A program made the translations under genes and the position numbers. 64,000 nucleotides of DNA, from positions 1 to 64,000 of the forward strand of contig QHYZ01000090.1 in NCBI GenBank assembly GCA_003225295.1, given 5' to 3'. The notes beneath the pieces are model-generated. The model worked only from the letters and a program-made list of their open reading frames with translations. It was not told the DNA's origin and did not search any database. This DNA is from Acidobacteriota bacterium. GTDB taxonomy: Bacteria; Acidobacteriota; Terriglobia; Acidiferrales; UBA7541. The stretch's first letter is position 1; each line of letters starts with the position of its first letter. This document shows, piece after piece, positions 1-9,020 of the stretch.

Positions 1-250
1 CTTCCTGCGTTTTCTGCGCGGCCTCGGCTTTCTTCTTGGCCAAGGTGCGTTGGCGCGCTTCTTCCCGTTTACGAATGCTTTCCGGTCGGTGCACCGGGAC
101 CGCCGGCGCACGAGGGGAAGGAGTCGGCACAGCTGAAACGATAACAACCCACCTTCGGCCAAGCCCACCACGTCCTTATAGATCTCCAGATCCTTGCGCG
201 CCGGGATCAGCACGTCGATCCCCAGATCGCGTTTGCAATGGCCGATCCAG
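1..250 (-). pseudogene. DDE transposase C-terminal remnant (cut by window edge)
   Basis: Read on the minus strand from about 250 downward, one frame encodes a stretch containing RDLGIDVLIPARKDLEIYKD, which resembles the catalytic-domain region of IS4-like DDE transposases. The reading then shifts frame near 135 and continues with a Pro-rich segment followed by a Lys/Glu-rich tail (ESIRKREEARQRTLAKKK) typical of the end of such proteins. The shift and the abrupt junction at about 250 with an unrelated antitoxin tail on the other strand indicate a decayed insertion sequence. The element continues beyond position 1. The family is assigned from recalled patterns, not a search. Confidence 0.45.
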
Positions 251-365
251 CATCGACGACGTCGAGGCAGGTAAATTCCTCGAATATCAAGGGCGCGAAG
301 GACTAAAGAAGCTTGCAGATGGGGTGAAGGCAAGAGGGCGGCAGCTCCAAGCCCCTGGCAAGTAA
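251..365 (+). pseudogene. ParD-like antitoxin, C-terminal fragment
   Basis: The last 35 or so codons before the toxin gene encode SIDDVEAGKFLEYQGREG and a basic end, like the toxin-binding tail of ParD/CopG-type antitoxins (compare the usual DIEAGRF motif). The ribbon-helix-helix DNA-binding half is missing, replaced upstream by antisense transposase sequence. The frame stays open upstream to an ATG at 36, so a chimeric 109-residue product is formally possible. The stop codon at 363-365 abuts the toxin ATG, which is the normal layout of a toxin-antitoxin pair and supports the assignment. Confidence 0.5.
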
Positions 366-674
366 ATGCGCTACCGTGTCTCACAGGAGGCGGAGCAGGA
401 TCTTGATGAGATCTTCCTCTATGGGGCCAATCGAGCAAGCCTGGAGGCGGCAGACCGAATAATTGATAGCATCACAGAGCGTTTCTGGCTGCTCGGAGAA
501 CATCCCAATGCGGACAAGCCTGCAGGCAACATCGCTCGCGGTGTGAAGTGTTTCCCTGCAGGAAAATACTTAATCTACTATCGCCATACGCGCGGCGCCA
601 CAGATATCCTCCACATTTTTCACGGTGCTCGGGATCAAAGGCGCGCTCTTAGAGCGGCAAAGAAACGCAAGTGA
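366..674 (+). CDS. parE: ParE/RelE-family toxin
   Basis: A 102-residue protein with the usual length and pattern of the ParE branch of the RelE/ParE superfamily: an opening YRVSQEAEQDLDEIF helix, a second helix (DRIIDSITERFWLLGEHP), and the C-terminal strands GKYLIYYRHT and ILHIFHGARD. ParE proteins poison DNA gyrase; related RelE proteins cleave mRNA, and sequence reading cannot fully separate the two. The ATG follows the antitoxin stop with no gap. The toxin frame appears intact although its antitoxin has lost its DNA-binding half, so either the remaining tail still neutralises it, an antitoxin is supplied elsewhere, or the toxin is inactive. Confidence 0.8.
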   Translation: MRYRVSQEAEQDLDEIFLYGANRASLEAADRIIDSITERFWLLGEHPNADKPAGNIARGVKCFPAGKYLIYYRHTRGATDILHIFHGARDQRRALRAAKKRK

Positions 675-804
675 TTGCTACTTCCCGTGGTTATTTTCAA
701 CCCACAACCCAACCCACGACTTGATTTCAGCACGCCTTGGTTTGCGACCCAGTGATTTGCGATCCTGGTCATGATAGAATGACCATGGACAAAAGGAGAA
801 GCCC

Positions 805-1035
805 ATGAAACAGATGCCCGCGGGTGCGTTCAAAGCACAGTGCCTTACCGTCATGAAACAGGTGCAAGCGACAGGAGAGCCGGTTGTCGTCACCAAACGG
901 GGAGTTGCGCTCGTCAAGGTTGTCCCCGCTGAAGCAGAGAACAACGACATCTTCGGATTCATGGTAGGAAGAGTCAAAATCGTCGGAGATATCGAATCCC
1001 CGATCCCCGTAAAGTGGGAGGTCACGAAACGGTGA
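805..1035 (+). CDS. Phd/YefM-type antitoxin
   Basis: A 76-residue protein beginning KQMPAGAFKAQCLTVMKQV and continuing with GEPVVVTKRGVALVKVVP, the standard N-terminal DNA-binding and dimerisation fold of Phd/YefM antitoxins. The C-terminal tail should wrap the cognate toxin. An AAGGAG ribosome-binding site lies about eight bases before the ATG. It overlaps the downstream PIN-domain toxin gene by four bases (GTGA, 1032-1035), so the two are translationally coupled. Phd proteins normally repress their own promoter together with the toxin. A TAGAAT box near 774 could be a -10 element, but no good -35 partner was found. Confidence 0.85.
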   Translation: MKQMPAGAFKAQCLTVMKQVQATGEPVVVTKRGVALVKVVPAEAENNDIFGFMVGRVKIVGDIESPIPVKWEVTKR

Positions 1036-1421
1036 TTTTGCTCGATACCCATGTATTGGTTTGGCTTTCGACGGAACCGACAAAATTGTCGAAACAGGCC
1101 AGCCGGGCTATCCGCAGGGCCTCCCGGTCTGGCGGCATCGCCATTTCCGCGATTACGCTGTGGGAACTGGCCTGGCTTGCCAGTCATGGTCGCGTTGAGA
1201 TCACGGGAACCGTCGAAGCCTACGTCGAAGAAGTCTCTTCAAGAGTGGCGATTCGTCCGCTCACAGCAAAGGTTGCTGTACTCGCCAACCAGCTTCCGGC
1301 AAACTACTCGAGCGACCCGTGCGACCGCCTGATTGGTGCCACGGCGCTGGCCGAGGGAATCGCGTTGGTGACCAAAGACGCGAAGATTCGCAACTGTAAG
1401 CAGCTTTCGACGATCTGGTAG
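1032..1421 (+). CDS. vapC: VapC-like PIN-domain toxin
   Basis: A PIN-domain ribonuclease of about 129 residues. It opens ILLDTHVLVWL, with the first catalytic Asp; a conserved Glu follows in AISAITLWELAWL, and further acidic residues lie in SSDPCDRLIGATAL and LVTKDAKI. PIN domains use these acidic residues to hold Mg2+/Mn2+ and cut RNA; VapC toxins usually cut tRNA or rRNA. The frame is open from a GTG at 1014, but the GTG at 1032 overlaps the antitoxin stop as GTGA and starts right at the core of the fold, so 1032 is preferred. It forms a complete module with the Phd-like gene. Confidence 0.85.
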   Translation: MILLDTHVLVWLSTEPTKLSKQASRAIRRASRSGGIAISAITLWELAWLASHGRVEITGTVEAYVEEVSSRVAIRPLTAKVAVLANQLPANYSSDPCDRLIGATALAEGIALVTKDAKIRNCKQLSTIW

Positions 1422-1604
1422 AAGTGGCTCCACTTTGGCTCTCCTGTTCAACTGGGTCTCCTCGCGGGCTCGCGAGCCCGAAACGAGATCGCCAGCCTGG
1501 GCGGCAAGGCAGTATCGCGACTAACAAACAATCGGCCACGGTACTGTACACAAGTGGACAGACACGAATCTTCGCCGCGTCTAGCATCCTGTTGAGGGGC
1601 GCAC

Positions 1605-2207
1605 GTGAAAGCTCAACCGCAGAAAAAAGCGGACCGAGGATATAGAATCGACAGGTCTATAGTTCTGTATCGTTCGGCAGCGAGGAGTCAGTTCAAAGCG
1701 GAAAGATCACTCCTCGGTGCGGAGCCGTTGTGGCGTCTGGTCCTCGTGGCCCCGCTCTTTCTACGGACACTGCTTCGTCTTGTTTTTGTCTGTCCCCATC
1801 GGCATAAGGGTCCTCCGATAACACTGCGCCAGTCCATCCCTTCCAACCTACCTGGATGCCCATCTGTTTATGGCCGAGAAACCTACGTCACTTGCTTGGA
1901 TTGCGGTCAAAAATTCGCTTACAACTACAAGACCGGGCGACTGGTAGATTTCTGGGGCGTCCATGACGCAGAAGCACTGGGAGGAGTTCGTCGAAGAGTT
2001 GATGGATTCTTTGCGCCTCTTCGAGCTCTAGCTGCCAGTGTCGGCAGGCTGAATATGAGGATTCCGATGAGTCAGCTTGTCAGGTGCGTGCACTGCCTCG
2101 GAATTTTGACCAAGGGCCAATGGACTAAGTCTCGACGCTTGATGGCCAGTAGATGGCTACCTCGGTCAGAGTCGAAACAGACGCAAACCCCACCAGAAAA
2201 CAACTAG
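1605..2207 (+). CDS. Hypothetical Cys-rich protein (possible zinc-binding motif)
   Basis: Up to 200 residues from a GTG start. The middle carries two metal-binding-like elements, VCPHRHKG and VTCLDCGQKFAYNYKTGRL, the second resembling a zinc-ribbon knuckle; a third pair, VRCVHC, lies near the C-terminus. A hydrophobic stretch (LWRLVLVAPLFLRTLLRLVFV) precedes the first. The combination of a short hydrophobic lead and a CPH/CLDCG ribbon resembles small hypothetical proteins I recall from Acidobacteria, but no function is known to me. The N-terminal 40 residues look poorly conserved, so the true start may lie later, near 1700-1730. The gene stands alone between the toxin pair and the tRNA-like remnant. 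Confidence 0.55.
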   Translation: MKAQPQKKADRGYRIDRSIVLYRSAARSQFKAERSLLGAEPLWRLVLVAPLFLRTLLRLVFVCPHRHKGPPITLRQSIPSNLPGCPSVYGRETYVTCLDCGQKFAYNYKTGRLVDFWGVHDAEALGGVRRRVDGFFAPLRALAASVGRLNMRIPMSQLVRCVHCLGILTKGQWTKSRRLMASRWLPRSESKQTQTPPENN

Positions 2208-2567
2208 ACTGCGGGTAAACTCCTCACCAACTCGTCACCGGAACTAGGGCACTTCGGGGGCTTTTTAGGGCTGGTCAGAACCGGAAAAGCAAGACAGACA
2301 AAGGGTCTTAGCTTTCTGACCTGGTAATTGACACGGTAGAAGTCTGGGAGTTCGAGTCCCCACGGGCATACCTATCTGTCGGGTCGCTCAACAGGAATGA
2401 AACTGAAGTAGGCGCAAGGATTGACAATGTCGTTTTGGCTCCCCGCAACATGCGCGGCACCGTGATCGCGGTGTAACCATCGCACGGGTGTGGAATGCCA
2501 CGCTGGAACCCTTAGAAGAGCATTTGTCATCTAACGCTCAGAGGGACCTGGAACCGAGGGTAGTGAT
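2208..2567. other. Intergenic stretch with a tRNA-like remnant
   Basis: No coding potential was recognised. Apart from the tRNA-Leu-like sequence near 2318-2370 listed separately and the ribosome-binding region GAGGG just before the gene at 2568, nothing is seen. Confidence 0.6.
2318..2370 (+). pseudogene. Collapsed tRNA-Leu-like sequence
   Basis: The segment contains a D-arm-like stretch (TGGTAATTGACACGGTAG), then directly a T-arm-like stretch with the invariant-looking GTTCGAGTC and an acceptor-like CCCCACGGGCA. This closely follows the 3-prime end of bacterial tRNA-Leu genes whose acceptor strand ends in ACGGGCA. The anticodon arm and variable arm are absent, and no matching 5-prime acceptor strand is obvious. 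It is best read as a tRNA pseudogene or the scar of an integration event at a tRNA gene; it is not a functional tRNA. Confidence 0.45.
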
Positions 2568-3458
2568 ATGAAAAAAGCTATCTTATTTCGAGTAGTTTTT
2601 GTCCTCGTCGCGATGATTGGGCTCAGTGGGTTGCCGCAGCCGGTGCTGGCCCAACATGGAGGTCACGGTGGAGGAGGATTCCACGGCGGCGGTGGGCTTC
2701 ATGGAGGTGGCGGGGGAGGGTTTCACGGGGGTGGAGGTTTCTCCGGCGGAGGTCACTTTGGTTACGGCAGCGGGCACTCCTCAGGCGGATATCATGGCGG
2801 CGGCTACTACGGCGGTCACGGAGGGTTTGCGTGGGGTGGCCGGGGCCACGGCTGGGGCCAGCGGGGCTACGGTTGGGGCGGTAGACATGGGGGGCACGGC
2901 TACGGCTGGGGATTTGTCTTCGGGTGGCCGTATTGGGGTTGGGGATGGGGATATCCGTATGGCTACGGCTACAGCCCCTGGTATGACGCTCCTTACCTTT
3001 ATGATTCTTACCCATACTATGGTCCTTCAGACTATCCGGCGGACTATCGGGATCCTGACAATGAGAACAACGATCCTCCCCCGGCAGATCCCAGCCGACG
3101 GCCCCAGGCCAACCAGAACGGACCTGCAAGACCCGGGAGACCCCCGGTGCCGGGAGGCGCGGCCAAGACGACCTACGCAAACAGCAACGTCGCGGCCATT
3201 GCACCGCGTTCGCCGGTTCGCTCCGTTGACGGGATAACCGTGACGTCGAGCCGTTATGGCGTCGGACATTCCATGACGGAGAGGGCTACCACCGAGCGAG
3301 CCAACCCCCAATCGCATGCGCCGCTTCGGCCGGAAATGCAGAAAGCGATGCAAAGATTGCGCGAGATGCCGCCGTTTGGGCGCGAGCGCGAAATCGAGAC
3401 CGGTCGCTACCGTCAGTTTTCTCCCGAGGAGAAGCAGATTTTGAGAAATGGCGGGTGA
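2568..3458 (+). CDS. Exported Gly/His-rich protein
   Basis: A 296-residue protein with a clear signal peptide (KKAILFRVVFVLVAMIGLSG, cleavage after LAQ near residue 29). Residues 30 to about 120 are built from short HGGG, GGGF and GGYHGG repeats, followed by a Trp/Tyr/Gly-rich block (WGGRGHGWG to YGYSPWYD, to about 155) and then a Pro/Asp-rich low-complexity middle. The last 60 residues are charged and ordered (RPEMQKAMQRLREMPPFGRER, then FSPEEKQILRNGG). His/Gly repeats may bind metal or form a surface matrix, but this is inference. The gene faces the giant TPR gene tail to tail with 21 bases between. I recognise the type, not a specific family. Confidence 0.75.
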   Translation: MKKAILFRVVFVLVAMIGLSGLPQPVLAQHGGHGGGGFHGGGGLHGGGGGGFHGGGGFSGGGHFGYGSGHSSGGYHGGGYYGGHGGFAWGGRGHGWGQRGYGWGGRHGGHGYGWGFVFGWPYWGWGWGYPYGYGYSPWYDAPYLYDSYPYYGPSDYPADYRDPDNENNDPPPADPSRRPQANQNGPARPGRPPVPGGAAKTTYANSNVAAIAPRSPVRSVDGITVTSSRYGVGHSMTERATTERANPQSHAPLRPEMQKAMQRLREMPPFGREREIETGRYRQFSPEEKQILRNGG

Positions 3459-3479
3459 GCGATACCCCTGCTTGAGCCG

Positions 3480-6400
3480 TTAAGGATGCTGAAAGATCAA
3501 CCTCCACAGCAGAAACAACACCCAGATAATCCACCACCAGCGCATGCTCATCTTCTTTCCGCTGGTCTTCGTGGTATTGGTGAAGCGTAACTTCTCGGCA
3601 GCCCGTTTCCACCACAAGCTCCTCAGCATCTTCTTGTACATCTTGCGGTTGTTCTCTTCCATCGACCGCGCCAGAATCACCAGGTCTGCCAGCAGATACC
3701 TCCGCCGGGGCTCGAACCACTCCGCCTTTTCCAGCTGGCCATTAAAATAGTTTCGATATTCGTTCCACGTTTCCAAAAGTCCCTTCTCGTCTCCCAGCAG
3801 CGCGCACGCCTCCGCTTGCCGATGCACCAGATATTTTGCGCAGTGATCGTGAGGAAGTCCCGTCAGTGCGTCGTGGCAGGCGGAATGCACTTCTCCCAAT
3901 TGTTTTGCCCGCAGCCCCGTCAAACAGTTCACATAGTTCGCAACTGCCCACATCGCTACTCCACTTCGCTCTCGCCAACGCGCCAGCAGGGTTCGTGCCT
4001 CCCCTTTGCGCTTCAGCACGACCAGCGCGCGTGCCGTTTCCGCCCACGCGTCCACGTCAGCCTCCACCTGCGCTTTGTTGTTCTTCCAATACCTCGCAAC
4101 CAGCCGTGCGTACCCCGCATCGCTTAATTCTTTCATCAGACATGCACGGTATCGTTCCTTGGGCCAATCTGCTGCGTCCACCATTTTTTGCAGTTTGACC
4201 AGCTCCCGTGCTCCGCGATCCGGAAGCCAGGTGCGCCAGTAGGGTTGCAGCACGCGCTTTTCCGCTTTCCCCCGCGCCACGGCATACGATGCCAGAATTG
4301 AAAGCGCGCCCAATGTGGGCCGTGTCCCCTGTCCCAGGCGCTCACATGCCTTCTGGTACGCCGCCTCTTCTAACTTTGCGCTCTCAACTGCTTTCCAGGC
4401 GTAGTCAGCGGGCCACCTTGACACTTCACCTTCTTGAAACATAACTCGCAGGACGGCCTCCACGGCCTGCTCTTTTCTAGTTGCGTCGTTTGCCAACACC
4501 TCCGCAAATCGCGCCAGAACATAGGGGCTCTCCGGGTCAATGGGTCGGATAAGCTCTAATACGCAGGCCGCCTCCGCCAGACGTTTGGCGTTTCGCAACG
4601 AGTCGTAACGATGCAGATGCAGCGCCACCTCCTCCGGGAAGTCCTGCAACAGACTGCTCCATTCCAAATCCAGTTCTGCCGCCGGAAGACCGGCCTTCTC
4701 CAGCACCACGAGACGTTGGCGCCGAAACTGCGTGTTGGTTCTTAGTTCTGGGCGAACCGCACCCAGCACGCTTCGCGCCTGTTCCCAAGACTCGTCTTCC
4801 GTGAACCACTCGATCAGCACGCCCCATCCCCAGCTATACCAAGGCATTTCACCCAGCAGCGCCACCATCTCTCCGCGCGCCTCTTTTTTTTCTCCCTTCG
4901 CCCGGTGGATCCATGCCAGACGGCCCATCGCTGGAGAAGGATCGCTAAGTCGTTCCCATATTCTCCGCATCACCTCCTCGGCTTCGTCATATCGACGCTG
5001 CTCCACGAGGAGCATGGCCAACCAGTCAGCCGCCACAAATAGTCCTTCATTCAGCTCCAAGCTTCGCCGCAGACAGGACTCCACCTCCCCTTGCCCCGCG
5101 AAGTGCCCCATCTCACTCAGTGTTCTTCCTAACAGGAACCACAGGTAAGCACCGCGCGGATACACGACGATGCCTTCCCGTGCAACTCCTACTGCGGCAG
5201 CGTTATCGGCGCAATCCGCATAGAGTCGGATGGCCCGCTCACGCCAGGGAACGCTTCTCGGGAATTTCACCGTGGCTTCGTCCACCATCGCTCGGGCCTC
5301 TTTGTGCCGGCCAGCCGCGATCAAAATTCGCGCTTGCACATCGGGGATGTCCACGTTTTGTGGATCGCCGCTTGCCGCACTTGCCAGGGTCTTTAGCGCC
5401 TCATCAATCCTGCCGTGACGCTCGTGCACGCGCGCCAATTGGATTTGCGCTGGAGAATTCTCCGGGTGCCGCCGGATGATCTCCGCCAAAACTTCTTCCG
5501 CTTCCTTGAATTTCCCCAACTTCCTCTGGGCACCGGCCAGCGAAAACCTCAGACCGAGGTGATAAGGAAACTTCTCCACCGCCGGCTGCAACAACTCCAG
5601 AGCGCGCTGCGCGTCCGTTCGTCCATGCCCTTGTTCGAGCAAAAGATCCGCGTACGCCTCAGTTACTTCAGGATCGTCTGGTCTTAACCCTTTCCATGCG
5701 GAAACGGCCCCCTCTGCTTCCACAACCCCGAATCGGCGCGCCACCAGCATGATTGTTTCGCGCACGGCATCCAACCGTCCCGCGTAGCTCATTAGCATGG
5801 TCGAGAGCTCTTGCCAGAGGTCTCTTCTCTGTTCCGCGCTGGATCTTGCTAAGCACTCCCAGACGTGCCGATAGCTATACATGCTGTGCGGTTCAAGTTT
5901 TATGGAGCTCATCCAGTGATCGATCGCCTCGTCCCACTTCCCTCGCACCTCGCACCATTGGGCCCGCACGCGCATGGTTGCCGCGTCCTCCGGCGCCGTT
6001 CGTTCGCACTCCCCGATCAGACCAGGAAGCCGCCGTTTCAATTTTTCCCGGCCCTGCTCATCTTTCGACTCGTAGTCAGCGATGCAATTGAAGACAATCT
6101 GCCGCCAAGCCCATCCATCTTCCGGATTTCTCTGCACGCGCCGCAGCAACACGGCATACCTCTTCCATAGTGGCGCCGACGCCTGCTCCAGATACTGGCT
6201 GTACAGTTGCTCCAGATCATCGTGGCCGGGGTGTTCTGCAAACCATCGCCCTGCCAGCTCCAGGGCAGCTTCCGTTCCATCTCTCTTGACCACCAAGCGC
6301 AGCAGTTCCCGCCTCGCTTCCATGGAAAGAGGCGATTCCTGCACCCACGTCTCCGCATGGTTCAGGGCTCTACTCAGCTCGCCTTTTCGACCATGGAAAT

Positions 6401-8675
6401 CAACCGCCGCTTGGTGATAGAGCGCGGAGTTGCCCGTGCCTTTCAATCGGCTCAGCAGCGCATCCGCTTCTTCCCAGTTGCCCATCCGCGCCAAAAATGG
6501 AACCACGAAGCCAAGCAAATCCGGGGAGCCCTCATGACTCTCCAGTGATTCATGACACGCGGCGAGAGCTCGCTCCGGGTGCCCCCAATCCTCCAGTGCG
6601 TTAATCCACGTGATCCAGGTTCGAAACGCGAGCGAGGATCCGCCGAAAGTCGCGACACGTTTCTCCAGCCACTCCAGCCCTTCTTCCTGCCGTCCTACAT
6701 TTCCAAGTGCATCGCAGTACGCCCGCGCATAATGCTCACTGCTTCCAGCGAGACCTGCTGCGATTCGATATCCCAGAACGGCTCCCTGCAGATCACGCTC
6801 CTCCCACAACAGATCGCCAAGCACATGCCACGCCTGCGCACACGAGCTTTCTCTTGCAATCACGCCATGCAGCAGCGTGCGCGCCTGCTCTCGCGTTTCG
6901 GCGGAAGCACGCAACATATCGGCGTACTCGCTTACGTACGCACCCGGCGGGTATAACCAGGTTTGCTGCGACTGAATCCCCGGCAGTATTCCCCTTTCCA
7001 CAACGCTGGCAAGCGTCCGGCGCATCAGTGCCGCGTCTCCCAGTAAGCGGCAACAACCTAAGAGCCTGGCACGGACGAATGCCGATCCCGGAAACTGATT
7101 CATCAAGTCCTGAAATTCAACCAGTGCCGTGCCCACTCTTCCATCTTCAACCGCTTGCATGGCCTTCAACAGTCTGGTGCTGGGGTGTGCCGGCTGTCGT
7201 TCTGCCAGCTTCTCAACCACTTTCCGTCCAGCCGCGGGTCCGCCTAACACGATTGCTCGATGGTGAGCAGTTCGAGCCGCTACCGCTTCTGCATCCTCCC
7301 TTGGCAACAACTCTTCCAGCAGCGCCACCTTGTTGCTCGGCACCGTGGCCATGCCTCGCGGGCCTAGCGGCGTCTCATTCTTTCCAATGCTTTCCAGCAA
7401 ATACTGAGTTGTACGCAGCGCGGTGGGATCGTGAATGATCAGCGTGCCCGCTGCTTCGTCCAATCCGACCACTGCCACAGCGTGTGCACTGGCATCCGAT
7501 TCCAGCGTTACCACAAACGCGATGCCGTTCTTGATCAGGCGGCTGGCAATTTCCGGTCCTACGGGAAAAGACCTGACAGTTAGTCCTTTCTTTTCGAGCC
7601 ATTCTGCCGCGGCCCATTCCGCTGTTCCTCCAAATGTGATTTCCGCCGCCATGGCCTCGGCATCCACCGGCGTGCCCATCGCCGCAAGGGCTGATGCGAC
7701 ACTGGTCGGCAAACACTCATCATGTTTTTGGATGGCGCGGTGAAACGGCATTCGAATGCGCAGCCCATGCGGGTTCTTGTGCAGATTCTCTAGCACTTTG
7801 CGATGAAACGGAGAGCGCACCTCGTTAGCCCAACGCTCCATGGCCGCACGATCGTCTCTGAGCTCGGCGATATCCAACCGGCCTAGCGCGAACCACGCTC
7901 GCGTCTCGCGGTCCGCCAGTGGTGCTAACTTCGATGCTTGCTCGGCAAGTTCCTCAGCTCTTTGCAATGTTCGGCCGCGCTCCTCGCCCTCCACGATCTC
8001 CGCCAGCGTGCACACGTGCCAGCACGTCAGCTGCGCCACCTCGAACGACTCGCATCCTTGCGCTGCACAGGACAATCGCTCGGCTGCCTCTCGAATTCGC
8101 CGCAGATTCAATAAGCTATTGCCAAGGCTATGCGCCCCGTACGGTGTGCCCGGGTTCATCTCCCAGGAAATCTCTGCGGACTTCAGCGCCTCGTCCCACC
8201 GGTCTTCCAGTCCAAATACATCCGATTCGCAGCTGAATACCCAACTCTCCTTGGTTTCCAGCGACTTGGCGCGCTCAATGCATGCGTGTGCTCGTCGAAA
8301 GTCCCGGAATGACGCCCAAGTTACGGCTTGTGAGGCTAGCCAACTCGCTTGCGTATTGACGTCTGCGTCTGGCAGTTCCGGCTGCACTTCCCAGCTTCGC
8401 AGGTCATCGAACAACTTCCACCCTCGTCGCCGTAGCCCCCACGTGAAGTACCGCACCCGTGCATTCGACGGATCTCGGGCCAATGCCGTTCGAAATAAAC
8501 GGCGAGACAGTCGCCGCCCTCCCAGGCGCACCGCCAGCCTCCCTCCAAAAATTAATTCATCTGCAGAGAGTTGCTCTAATCGTTGGGAAGGCTTCCAGGA
8601 TTCCATGCTTTGGCGGAACGCCTCTAAGAACCGGTTCTGGTCATAGAAGCTTTGAAGTCCCTCAAGGGAGATCAT
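3480..8675 (-). CDS. Giant TPR protein with embedded C39-like peptidase domain
   Basis: A protein of about 1730 residues. Residues 1-300 and about 480-1640 are helical tetratricopeptide-like repeats with recurring A-x3-L/Y-x6-P spacing. Around 310-470 sits a C39-like papain-fold peptidase domain: the Cys in KHDECLPTSVASAL, the His in SAHAVAVVGLDE and the Asp in IIHDPT are in the right order for a catalytic triad. The last 20 residues (MRWWWIIWVLFLLWRLIF) form a single membrane helix, so the protein would be tail-anchored with the bulk in the cytoplasm. A TTG start at 8708 is possible; the ATG at 8675 is preferred. C39 domains typically process Gly-Gly leader peptides, but no substrate gene is visible nearby. 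Confidence 0.8.
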   Translation of the reverse strand: MISLEGLQSFYDQNRFLEAFRQSMESWKPSQRLEQLSADELIFGGRLAVRLGGRRLSRRLFRTALARDPSNARVRYFTWGLRRRGWKLFDDLRSWEVQPELPDADVNTQASWLASQAVTWASFRDFRRAHACIERAKSLETKESWVFSCESDVFGLEDRWDEALKSAEISWEMNPGTPYGAHSLGNSLLNLRRIREAAERLSCAAQGCESFEVAQLTCWHVCTLAEIVEGEERGRTLQRAEELAEQASKLAPLADRETRAWFALGRLDIAELRDDRAAMERWANEVRSPFHRKVLENLHKNPHGLRIRMPFHRAIQKHDECLPTSVASALAAMGTPVDAEAMAAEITFGGTAEWAAAEWLEKKGLTVRSFPVGPEIASRLIKNGIAFVVTLESDASAHAVAVVGLDEAAGTLIIHDPTALRTTQYLLESIGKNETPLGPRGMATVPSNKVALLEELLPREDAEAVAARTAHHRAIVLGGPAAGRKVVEKLAERQPAHPSTRLLKAMQAVEDGRVGTALVEFQDLMNQFPGSAFVRARLLGCCRLLGDAALMRRTLASVVERGILPGIQSQQTWLYPPGAYVSEYADMLRASAETREQARTLLHGVIARESSCAQAWHVLGDLLWEERDLQGAVLGYRIAAGLAGSSEHYARAYCDALGNVGRQEEGLEWLEKRVATFGGSSLAFRTWITWINALEDWGHPERALAACHESLESHEGSPDLLGFVVPFLARMGNWEEADALLSRLKGTGNSALYHQAAVDFHGRKGELSRALNHAETWVQESPLSMEARRELLRLVVKRDGTEAALELAGRWFAEHPGHDDLEQLYSQYLEQASAPLWKRYAVLLRRVQRNPEDGWAWRQIVFNCIADYESKDEQGREKLKRRLPGLIGECERTAPEDAATMRVRAQWCEVRGKWDEAIDHWMSSIKLEPHSMYSYRHVWECLARSSAEQRRDLWQELSTMLMSYAGRLDAVRETIMLVARRFGVVEAEGAVSAWKGLRPDDPEVTEAYADLLLEQGHGRTDAQRALELLQPAVEKFPYHLGLRFSLAGAQRKLGKFKEAEEVLAEIIRRHPENSPAQIQLARVHERHGRIDEALKTLASAASGDPQNVDIPDVQARILIAAGRHKEARAMVDEATVKFPRSVPWRERAIRLYADCADNAAAVGVAREGIVVYPRGAYLWFLLGRTLSEMGHFAGQGEVESCLRRSLELNEGLFVAADWLAMLLVEQRRYDEAEEVMRRIWERLSDPSPAMGRLAWIHRAKGEKKEARGEMVALLGEMPWYSWGWGVLIEWFTEDESWEQARSVLGAVRPELRTNTQFRRQRLVVLEKAGLPAAELDLEWSSLLQDFPEEVALHLHRYDSLRNAKRLAEAACVLELIRPIDPESPYVLARFAEVLANDATRKEQAVEAVLRVMFQEGEVSRWPADYAWKAVESAKLEEAAYQKACERLGQGTRPTLGALSILASYAVARGKAEKRVLQPYWRTWLPDRGARELVKLQKMVDAADWPKERYRACLMKELSDAGYARLVARYWKNNKAQVEADVDAWAETARALVVLKRKGEARTLLARWRERSGVAMWAVANYVNCLTGLRAKQLGEVHSACHDALTGLPHDHCAKYLVHRQAEACALLGDEKGLLETWNEYRNYFNGQLEKAEWFEPRRRYLLADLVILARSMEENNRKMYKKMLRSLWWKRAAEKLRFTNTTKTSGKKMSMRWWWIIWVLFLLWRLIFQHP

Positions 8676-9020
8676 GGGCTTATCGGAAGGACGGAACTGC
8701 AAAAGCAAATATCACACGAATCCCCTTCCTCCGTCAGGCCTCAGCGGACGTTGGATCAGGAATGCATGTCAGACAACGAGACCTGGATGTCTCCATCGAC
8801 TTCAAAACGGCACAATTGTATCCCCATCACGCCGCATGACCACGTTTTGAAAGTGATCAAACGGGAACTGATCGTCCTCATGTTGGCTAGCCTGCCGTCG
8901 TAAGCTCTCACCAGTGAACGTCGATCTATCCGACTCGCCCAAGGGCAGTAGTTAGGCCATGCACGGCGCAACAAGAAAGGAGTTATGGGGGGACTAGTCC
9001 CGTCTCAGGCCGAGGGGTCG
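8676..9020. other. Intergenic stretch between two minus-strand genes
   Basis: No gene is seen. A 12-bp perfect palindrome, GGGACTAGTCCC, lies at 8990-9001 just after the Fic gene stop on its strand; without a T-run it is not a convincing terminator. The promoter of the TPR gene should lie here but no strong boxes were found. Confidence 0.5.

Noticed and set aside
2640-2990. Direct repeats in DNA (GGAGG/CACGG) as a CRISPR or tandem repeat array
   Set aside because: They are codon-level repeats of Gly and His in the exported protein, irregular in length and without spacers.
8990-9001. GGGACTAGTCCC as terminator of the Fic gene
   Set aside because: The 12-bp palindrome leaves no proper loop and no T-run follows on the minus strand.
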